Origin: Alistipes sp. UBA943
GTDB taxonomy: Bacteria; Bacteroidota; Bacteroidia; Bacteroidales; Rikenellaceae
DNA: 7,785 nt
NCBI GenBank assembly: GCA_002293345.1
Contig: DBDB01000089.1
Span: forward strand, 1-7,785
Direction: 5' to 3'
The notes beneath the pieces are model-generated. The model saw only the letters and a program-made list of their open reading frames with translations. It was not told the origin of the DNA and made no database searches. Positions 1 to 4,687 of the stretch are shown in pieces (within the stretch, counting starts at the first letter, position 1; each line of letters opens with the position of its first letter). The position numbers and the translations under genes were made by a program.

Positions 1-42
1 CCGAGGCGCGAATGGAAGTCGAGCCTCGAAGGGGCGAGAGCA

Positions 43-255
43 TTAGATCTTTATACAACGGAGGGAAAAGGCGTCTCCGACGTTACCGTTGGTCACGTTC
101 GGATTCGCACCATCCATCGAGAAGTTTAGTCGCAATGCGTAGGTTGTAGAGTTGACGGTTAAGGGAGACCAGTAGAATCCGATGGAAGCCTGACTGTACA
201 GCTGACCATCAGGGTCGTCACGATGCCCCGACACGGGGAGGAGAAGGTTCAAAAC
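43..255 (-). pseudogene. C-terminal remnant of a FISUMP-domain (fimbrillin-associated) surface protein
   Basis: The minus-strand frame encodes about 70 residues ending in a stop at 43-45. It carries LPVSGHRD, then DGQLYSQASIGFYWSP, a LRLNFS strand and a GDAFSLRCIKI end. This order (LPxSGxRD, GxYWSS/P, LxFS, FSxRCIK) is the C-terminal signature of the Fibrobacter succinogenes major paralogous domain, a C-type-lectin-like module found at the end of secreted Bacteroidota lipoproteins and fimbrillin-like proteins. An intact protein would have a signal peptide and more than 100 residues ahead of this. Here the frame runs straight back into the tRNA terminator and tRNA, and the only upstream ATG (301-303) lies inside the tRNA, so there is no believable start. 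I read it as a truncated, non-expressed stump. A recent recombination or deletion that fused it to the tRNA is an inference. The domain assignment rests on pattern memory. Confidence 0.66.
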
Positions 256-257
256 GC

Positions 258-285
258 AAAAAAAGCTGCTCTCGCGAACAGCTTT
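258..285 (-). terminator. Intrinsic terminator downstream of the CAU tRNA
   Basis: On the minus strand a 10-bp stem (AAAGCTGTTC with GAGCAGCTTT, one T-G wobble) closes a GCGA tetraloop of the stable GNRA class. The 3' arm ends in a run of seven T. It begins one base after the discriminator position of the tRNA. It should end transcripts of the tRNA and any readthrough from the SPOR gene. Confidence 0.9.
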
Positions 286-286
286 G

Positions 287-360
287 TGGGCCCAGAGGGG
301 CATGATCCCACGACCTCCGGATTATGAGTCCGTTGCTCTAACCAACTGAGCTATGGGCCC
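287..360 (-). tRNA. Elongator-type tRNA with CAU anticodon, probably tRNA-Ile2 (lysidine type), otherwise tRNA-Met
   Basis: The minus strand folds as a cloverleaf. It has a 7-bp acceptor stem GGGCCCA/TGGGCCC with discriminator A (287), a D arm GCTC/GAGC with loop AGTTGGTTA, anticodon loop CTCATAA (anticodon CAU), and variable loop AGGTC. No 3' CCA is encoded. The G1-C72 pair and the D stem rule out the initiator. C4-G69 and C5-G68 match the pairs known in E. coli to favour the lysidine synthetase TilS, so Ile2, reading AUA, is my preferred identity. Oddities are an A27-G43 mismatch, a T50-T64 mismatch, and T loop ATCATGC with A at 54 and T at 58 in place of the usual T54-A58. It sits 49 bp behind the SPOR gene, with its own -7 box upstream and a terminator directly after it. 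Confidence 0.85.
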
Positions 361-379
361 TGTAGTACAATCTCGGCCG

Positions 380-387
380 CAAAGATA
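380..387 (-). promoter_or_regulatory. -7 box of the tRNA promoter
   Basis: The minus strand reads TATCTTTG, a perfect match to the Bacteroidota -7 consensus TAnnTTTG. With the start site about four bases beyond the box, transcription would begin near 376 and give a 5' leader of about 16 bases for RNase P to remove. I see no TTTG at the expected -33 distance; the nearest (416-419) is several bases too far. The box lies in the 49-bp gap between the SPOR gene and the tRNA, in which I find no terminator hairpin. Confidence 0.6.
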
Positions 388-409
388 GTAAAAAAATCGA
401 GAAATCACT

Positions 410-871
410 TTAACGCAAAACATCTGCCAGAGTCATCTCCTCACGCATCAAATAGGCATCGGGAAAGTGCTCACGGACGCGTTCCAACAGGATGATTGCC
501 TCTTCGGAGGTGGCGAAATTGCCGGCAGAAACCTTGAAATAGGGTGTCTCATATCTCAAATAAACCGGTATGCCCTTGAAGTGCTCCTCGAAGGAGCTTT
601 TTGCCGCCACTGCTTTGCCGCGTGCCTCGCTGCCGTTGTCGAAAAAGACTCCGATACGGTACCCTTGGAACCGGGAGTGGCGGGATTTTAGCGATGTGAC
701 GCTTGCACGAATCACTTCCGACGCATCGCCATGCTCGACCAACGTCACTGATGACGTCGGGGTGGGTTGCTCCAAACGCGACTTGAAGGCATCGAACTGC
801 TGGGCACGTGTCGTGCCGATCGCAACCAGTGTCGAGACTACAAAAAAGAGGAGAAATATCAGCTTCTTCAT
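410..871 (-). CDS. Secreted SPOR-domain protein
   Basis: A 153-residue protein with a clear signal peptide: positive MKK, hydrophobic residues 4-19 and a likely cut after TTRA (A23). Residues 24-68 are a low-complexity linker. Residues about 69-145 look like a SPOR domain: GYRIGVFFDN opens the first strand and helix, and YFKVSAGNF (111-119) followed by SEEAIILLERV is the typical second half. SPOR domains bind peptidoglycan strands stripped of stem peptides, often at division sites, so a periplasmic wall-binding role is likely. No enzyme domain is attached, so it may be an adaptor. The start ATG overlaps the TGA of the upstream lipoprotein gene (ATGA), suggesting coupled translation. A TAACTTTG box four bases before the ATG could also give a separate near-leaderless transcript. 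Family call is from motif reading only. Confidence 0.8.
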   Translation of the reverse strand: MKKLIFLLFFVVSTLVAIGTTRAQQFDAFKSRLEQPTPTSSVTLVEHGDASEVIRASVTSLKSRHSRFQGYRIGVFFDNGSEARGKAVAAKSSFEEHFKGIPVYLRYETPYFKVSAGNFATSEEAIILLERVREHFPDAYLMREEMTLADVLR

Positions 872-1317
872 GGCGCAAAGTTATGTAAAAATTCCCAAAC
901 GGGCATCTTTTCGAGGCGAATCACGTAGCGCTTGCCACTGACATGTACCGCGGCGATGATCTCGGCGAAAAGTTCCTCGCGAGGGATGGCAAAATGATCG
1001 AAATGGAATTTCCAACGTGTCGCAACCTGTGTTGTGCTTCGGGGTGCCAACTCGATGGGAATGGGAGAATGAAGGGTCGTTTTGCCGAGGTATGTGTCGC
1101 CATGAAAACCCTGCAACTCGATCTCGTCGATGGTGATCTCGCGTCGCGAGTCGTTCGTGACGATGAGTTCGACCGTGGCACCGACCGTACCGTGATAGCG
1201 GACCTCGACCACCTCATCCACACGGACTTTGCGTGCGAGCGATGTCACGCAACCCGTCAACAGGAACAGGGCCCCCAACAGCAAACAACTCAATAAGTAT
1301 CTATTTGAACGCCACAT
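868..1317 (-). CDS. Small envelope lipoprotein, possibly LEA type 2-like
   Basis: The frame is open further upstream, but the true start is taken as the ATG at 1315-1317. From there the protein begins MWRSNRYLL, has a hydrophobic core and a lipobox LLTGC with the lipidated cysteine at residue 23, giving 149 residues. Anything upstream would be shadow translation of ubiE. The mature part has VRYHGTVGATVELIVTND, EIELQGF and a later stretch beginning IPIELAPRS. This alternation of beta strands recalls the LEA type 2 / WHy fold of small Bacteroidota lipoproteins, but I am not certain. It overlaps the ubiE 3' end by 17 bp and the SPOR start by 4 bp, so it is expressed within the same operon and probably by translational coupling. 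Function unknown. The residue after Cys is Val, so no obvious inner-membrane retention signal is seen. Confidence 0.8.
   Translation of the reverse strand: MWRSNRYLLSCLLLGALFLLTGCVTSLARKVRVDEVVEVRYHGTVGATVELIVTNDSRREITIDEIELQGFHGDTYLGKTTLHSPIPIELAPRSTTQVATRWKFHFDHFAIPREELFAEIIAAVHVSGKRYVIRLEKMPVWEFLHNFAP
876..883 (-). promoter_or_regulatory. Possible internal -7 box just before the SPOR gene
   Basis: The minus strand reads TAACTTTG, a perfect TAnnTTTG match, inside the last codons of the lipoprotein gene and only four bases before the SPOR ATG. If used, the mRNA would start about one base before the ATG. No TTTG at the right -33 distance (the nearest leaves about 12 bp). The motif may be chance within coding sequence. 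Confidence 0.3.
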
Positions 1318-2008
1318 AGAGTTGTGCGATACCGAAGGTTTGCGAACGGGAAATGGCGTGACGGAATCCGGCCTGGCGAAGCTCTTTTTTGAACTGTTCG
1401 GCGTTCGGGAAATCGTCCACCGAGGCGGGTAAATATTCATACGCACGGCGGTTTTTCGAGATCAATCCGCCGATGAAGGGCAGAATACGGTGCGTATAGA
1501 AACGTATCAACGGATTTTTGACCGGTGAAAACTCCAGGATCACGAGGTGTCCATCTGGTTCCAACACGCGGAGGATCTCGCGCAGGGCGGCACCTCGATC
1601 CTCAAAGTTTCGGATTCCGAAAGCGATGGTTGCCGCGTCGAATGATTCATCGAGAAAATGGAGTCGTTCGGCCGAGTCGCGTCCGAATTTCAGGTCGAGT
1701 TTCCAACCGAGCCGTTGCTCGACACGTACCGATTTCTCCACCGCCTCGATGAGCATTCCCGCCGAAGGATCCATCCCGATGACACTGCATCCGTGGCGTG
1801 CCAAAGCGATGGCGACGTCGCCCGTGCCGGTGGCCAAATCCAACACGCATAAACTCAATCCCGGGATTTGGCCCTGTTGAAAACGGAGGACCGTTTTCAA
1901 CAGACGACGTCGCCACAGCTTGTCGATGTGCAACGATAGCGTATGGTTCAACGTGTCGTACGTCGGGGCGATGTCGTCGAAGAGTTGTTGGGATTGTTGT
2001 TGTTTCAT
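1301..2008 (-). CDS. ubiE: Demethylmenaquinone methyltransferase UbiE/MenG
   Basis: Catalyses the last step of menaquinone synthesis: transfer of a methyl group from S-adenosylmethionine to demethylmenaquinone at the inner membrane. The 235-residue length fits the family. Visible motifs in order are FDDIAPTYDTLNHTLS (10-25, the family N-terminal signature), SAM motif I LDLATGTGD (56-64), GMDPSAGML (78-86), AFGIRNFED (129-137), RVLEPDG (147-153) followed by LVILEFS, and YEYLPASVDDFP (190-201). No key residue appears missing. The menaquinone role is preferred because anaerobic Bacteroidota lack ubiquinone; menG is an equivalent symbol. The stop of the ABC permease lies 12 bp upstream and the lipoprotein start overlaps the 3' end, so it sits in the middle of the minus-strand operon. 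No functional link with its neighbours is known to me. Confidence 0.96.
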   Translation of the reverse strand: MKQQQSQQLFDDIAPTYDTLNHTLSLHIDKLWRRRLLKTVLRFQQGQIPGLSLCVLDLATGTGDVAIALARHGCSVIGMDPSAGMLIEAVEKSVRVEQRLGWKLDLKFGRDSAERLHFLDESFDAATIAFGIRNFEDRGAALREILRVLEPDGHLVILEFSPVKNPLIRFYTHRILPFIGGLISKNRRAYEYLPASVDDFPNAEQFKKELRQAGFRHAISRSQTFGIAQLYVAFK

Positions 2009-2020
2009 GGCTTCACGATT

Positions 2021-3172
2021 TTAGGTATGCCGGATGGCCTGGTCGGGTTTGATGCGTGACACGATGGATGCCGGGATGAGCAGCAGCAACAAAATTACCA
2101 CTGCCGTGCCGAGATTCAGCGCCGCCCACCAGCCCCACGATACGCTGACCGGCACCTCGGAGAGCATATATCCCGCGGGGTCGAGTTTCAGTAAGTGGAA
2201 GCGTGACTGTGCCCAGCACAGACCCAACCCCACGGCGTTTCCCCACACCATACCATGCAGAATAATGCGTGCCGCCCGATACGAGAACAGTCGTTGCAGG
2301 GCGCGATTCGTCATGCCGATCGTTTTCAGGATGCCGATCATACGGGTGCGTTCCAACACCAACGTCAGCAGTGCCGTGGCCATATTGAACAGTGCCACGA
2401 TGACCATGATTGTCAGGATCACCATCGCATTCACGTCGTGCGTCTTCAGCCAGTCGAACACCATCGGGAAGCGTGCTTCCGTTGCGGTCGCCGTGAGGCC
2501 CCACCACGCTTCGTTTTCCATAAACAACTCGTTCAGGCGACGTGCCTCGGCCGTGGCATCCACACCATCGGGGAGCGTAACCTCGTAGCCCGTCACACGG
2601 TCCGAGGCGTAACCCAACAGCCGCTGCACGTTCTCGATACGCGTCACGGCCAACGTGCGGTCGAACTCGTCGATCCCCGTGGCGTAAAACCCCGTGATGC
2701 GGAACCGGTCGCGACGCATGCCGCTTTCCCCCACGAACAGCATCTCTATCTTGTCACCCTCCTTTACCTTCAGTTCGCGTGCCATCGTCTCGGACAACAC
2801 GATATCCTTCCCGGTGAGAGAGTCCGGAATCCCCTTCAACAGTACGCCCACGATCGCATCGTCTGTCTTCACCACCCCTTCTTTGAGGGTATAGGGTCGC
2901 CCGCCCGTCTGCGCACGGAGGGTTGCGTCGTTCACGACGCTGCCCTCGCGAGCTGAAAGCTCGATGTCGGACACGACAGCGCGCAGACGGGAGGTGAGCT
3001 CCTGTTTGAATCCCGACACGACCGACATGGCGACGATCATCACCGCCATGCTCAGGGCCACGGCCAACGTGGCGATGCGTACCATCACCGCAGGACGGTT
3101 CTCCGTGCCACCCTTCCTGTCGTTACGTCCCGATCTCGAGAGGCGCCGCGCGATAAATAGTTCCGTGTTCAT
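2021..3172 (-). CDS. FtsX/LolC-LolE family ABC transporter permease
   Basis: A 383-residue membrane protein with the MacB/FtsX/LolCE layout. The N-terminus ELFIARRL (4-11) resembles the FIAxR start of LolC/E. It has one membrane segment at about 33-53, a long periplasmic domain (about 55-245), then membrane segments near 249-273, 300-320 and 348-370. ERTRMIGILKTIGMTN (274-289) is the cytoplasmic helix that contacts the ATPase, and RIKPDQAIR (373-381) is the usual C-terminal motif. The likely job is extracting lipoproteins from the inner membrane for transport to the outer membrane. No ATPase (LolD) or second permease is in the window, so the partner is encoded elsewhere and the subunit may act as a homodimer. 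Start at 3172 is supported by AGGAG (3179-3183) six bases upstream. It is the first gene of the minus-strand operon. Confidence 0.9.
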   Translation of the reverse strand: MNTELFIARRLSRSGRNDRKGGTENRPAVMVRIATLAVALSMAVMIVAMSVVSGFKQELTSRLRAVVSDIELSAREGSVVNDATLRAQTGGRPYTLKEGVVKTDDAIVGVLLKGIPDSLTGKDIVLSETMARELKVKEGDKIEMLFVGESGMRRDRFRITGFYATGIDEFDRTLAVTRIENVQRLLGYASDRVTGYEVTLPDGVDATAEARRLNELFMENEAWWGLTATATEARFPMVFDWLKTHDVNAMVILTIMVIVALFNMATALLTLVLERTRMIGILKTIGMTNRALQRLFSYRAARIILHGMVWGNAVGLGLCWAQSRFHLLKLDPAGYMLSEVPVSVSWGWWAALNLGTAVVILLLLLIPASIVSRIKPDQAIRHT

Positions 3173-3178
3173 AATTCA

Positions 3179-3183
3179 CTCCT
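3179..3183 (-). promoter_or_regulatory. Shine-Dalgarno site of the ABC permease
   Basis: AGGAG on the minus strand with a six-base spacer to the ATG at 3170-3172. It supports that start. It is notable because other genes in this window lack such a clear site. Confidence 0.7.
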
Positions 3184-3192
3184 CACAGCGTA

Positions 3193-3200
3193 CAAAGTAA
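3193..3200 (-). promoter_or_regulatory. Probable -7 box for the permease operon
   Basis: The minus strand reads TTACTTTG, seven of eight positions of TAnnTTTG (second base T instead of A). It would place the start site near 3189 and give a leader of about 17 bases that contains the AGGAG site. A matching -33 TTTG is not seen, since that region holds the opposite gene's promoter. Confidence 0.45.
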
Positions 3201-3213
3201 GGTAAAATTTTTA

Positions 3214-3221
3214 TACTTTTG
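3214..3221 (+). promoter_or_regulatory. -7 box upstream of the SDR gene, giving little or no leader
   Basis: TACTTTTG matches TAnnTTTG exactly. The ATG at 3227 follows after only five bases, so the predicted start site (about 3225) leaves a leader of about two bases. No Shine-Dalgarno sequence is present in the AT-rich 3201-3226. The -33 position carries no TTTG. This promoter would drive the SDR, peptidase, SGNH and MBOAT genes. Confidence 0.5.
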
Positions 3222-3226
3222 TAGCT

Positions 3227-3970
3227 ATGAAAAAAGTAGCTGTAGTTACGGGAGCCACTTCGGGTATCGGACGTGCCGCCGCGTTGCGGCTGGGTGCGCT
3301 CGGGTATGACATCGTCGCCACCGGACGGCGTGCCGATAGGCTCGAAGCGCTCAAAAAGGAGATCGAATCCGCCGGTGGTCAATGCGATACCCTCTGTTTC
3401 GATGTGCGTGTGGAGGAGGAGGTGAATCGTTACCTGGGTCCGTTGGAACGTGTCGATCTGCTGCTCAACAACGCCGGTCTCGCTGCCGGTCTCGAACACA
3501 TTGATAAGGGTGACACCGCGGACTGGGATGCGATGATCGACACGAACGTCAAGGGGTTGTTGTACGTGACGCGTATCGTGTCACCCAAGATGGTGGCCGC
3601 GGAATCGGGACACATCATCAACATCGGCTCCATTGCCGGCACGGAACCTTACGAGAATGGCGCGGTGTACTGTGCGTCGAAACACGCCGTGCATGCCATA
3701 TCGCAAGCCATGCGTGCCGACCTGCTCGCGGATGGCATCAAGGTGACCGAGATACGTCCGGGGATGGTCGAAACGGAATTTTCGCTCGTGCGGTTCCACG
3801 GTGATCAGGGACGTGCCGATAAGACCTACACCGGTGTGACGCCCCTCACGGGTGACGATATCGCCGAGGCCATAGCGTGGATCGTGCAACTCCCCCGGCA
3901 CATGAACGTCAACGACATCGTACTCATGCCGTCGCAACAGGCCGCGGCGTACTATACACACAGAAAATAA
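3227..3970 (+). CDS. YdfG-like NADP-dependent short-chain dehydrogenase
   Basis: A 247-residue classical SDR enzyme, the usual length. Features in order are the nucleotide-binding TGATSGIG (8-15), TGRR (32-35) whose two arginines favour NADP over NAD, DV (59-60), NNAG (81-84), N107, catalytic S135 in GSIAG, Y148 and K152 in YCASK, and RPGMVETEFS (177-186). The last motif and overall pattern resemble E. coli YdfG, which oxidises 3-hydroxy acids such as L-allo-threonine and reduces malonic semialdehyde. The exact substrate here is not readable from sequence, so I give no symbol. It is cytoplasmic. It is the first gene of the plus-strand operon, with the metallopeptidase starting 18 bp after its stop. 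A direct link to envelope acylation is not evident. Confidence 0.93.
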   Translation: MKKVAVVTGATSGIGRAAALRLGALGYDIVATGRRADRLEALKKEIESAGGQCDTLCFDVRVEEEVNRYLGPLERVDLLLNNAGLAAGLEHIDKGDTADWDAMIDTNVKGLLYVTRIVSPKMVAAESGHIINIGSIAGTEPYENGAVYCASKHAVHAISQAMRADLLADGIKVTEIRPGMVETEFSLVRFHGDQGRADKTYTGVTPLTGDDIAEAIAWIVQLPRHMNVNDIVLMPSQQAAAYYTHRK

Positions 3971-3988
3971 AAATCAAAATCTACCGAT

Positions 3989-4684
3989 ATGACTATGACA
4001 TCCCTCATGTGGTTCCTCATTATTGCCGTTGCGATCGCCGGGTATATTGTACAGGCACGCCTGCAATCCGTGTTCAAGAAGTACGCCAAAGTGCCCTTCC
4101 CCGGCGGACTGACGGGTGCCGAGGTGGCCGAAAAGATGCTTCGCGACAACGGTATCTCGAACGTCAAGGTGACCCACATCGCAGGGTCGCTCACCGACAA
4201 TTTCAACCCCCGCACGATGACGCTCAACCTCAGTGACGACGTCTATGGCGGACACAGTGTGTCCGCGGCGGCAGTGGCGTGCCACGAGTGCGGACACGCG
4301 GTGCAACATGCCGTGGGGTATGCACCGTTGAAATTCCGCTCGGCACTCGTGCCAGTGGTACAGTTCTCATCCAAAGCCGCCATGTGGGTCATCATTATCG
4401 GTTTGGTGATCCTTTCGTCGACCAATAACCCGTGGCTGTGCTGGATCGGTGTGGGGATGATCGCCATGTCGGCACTCTTTTCACTCGTCACACTGCCTGT
4501 GGAGTACAACGCATCGCACCGTGCCCTGGCGTGGCTGGAGGGTAGTTGCATCCTCCAAGACGAACAACTCGCACAAGCACGTACGGCCCTCATGTGGGCG
4601 GCACGCACGTATGTCGTGGCGGCCGTGAGTGCGATTACGTCGCTGTTGTACTATGTGTTCCTCGTAAGCGGACGTCGCCGGTAA
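3989..4684 (+). CDS. YugP-type membrane zinc metallopeptidase
   Basis: A 231-residue integral membrane protein of the Zn_peptidase_2 (YugP) family. It has a membrane segment at about 7-22, then a soluble stretch with DNFNPRTMTLNLS (70-82), the family's equivalent of DHYDPRTKTLRLS. The zinc motif HECGH (99-103) follows, giving two histidine ligands and the catalytic glutamate, and the likely third ligand is E172 in LPVEYNAS. Further membrane segments lie near 130-145, 150-168 and 205-226. All active-site residues are present. The substrate is unknown; family members are thought to act in the membrane on other proteins. An in-frame ATG two codons later (3995) is an alternative start. It lies 18 bp after the SDR gene and 3 bp before the SGNH gene, so it is co-transcribed with them. 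Confidence 0.92.
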   Translation: MTMTSLMWFLIIAVAIAGYIVQARLQSVFKKYAKVPFPGGLTGAEVAEKMLRDNGISNVKVTHIAGSLTDNFNPRTMTLNLSDDVYGGHSVSAAAVACHECGHAVQHAVGYAPLKFRSALVPVVQFSSKAAMWVIIIGLVILSSTNNPWLCWIGVGMIAMSALFSLVTLPVEYNASHRALAWLEGSCILQDEQLAQARTALMWAARTYVVAAVSAITSLLYYVFLVSGRRR

Positions 4685-4687
4685 ATC

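Noticed and set aside
2..28. Inverted repeat CGAGGC / GCCTCG downstream of the FISUMP stop
   Set aside because: Only 6 bp with a 15-base loop, and the window ends before any T run could be seen, so a terminator cannot be supported.
211..318. Imperfect inverted match between the FISUMP stump (ggggcat...acgacc on the minus strand, about 211-230) and the tRNA T-arm region (about 297-316)
   Set aside because: Only two short blocks match with different spacing, and the stump side encodes family-typical SGHRDD residues, so it is likely chance and not an attachment-site repeat.
361..409. Terminator for the SPOR operon
   Set aside because: There is a run of T on the minus strand (near 390-396) but no convincing stem before it, so readthrough to the terminator after the tRNA is more likely.
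1318..1446. N-terminal extension of the lipoprotein frame
   Set aside because: It runs within ubiE, would bury the signal peptide and lipobox 43 residues deep, and reads as out-of-frame shadow sequence.
2255..2956. Long open frame (233 residues) on the plus strand opposite the ABC permease
   Set aside because: It lies wholly inside a well-supported permease gene. Its translation is rich in His, Gln and Arg without any domain, as expected for an antisense shadow in GC-rich DNA.
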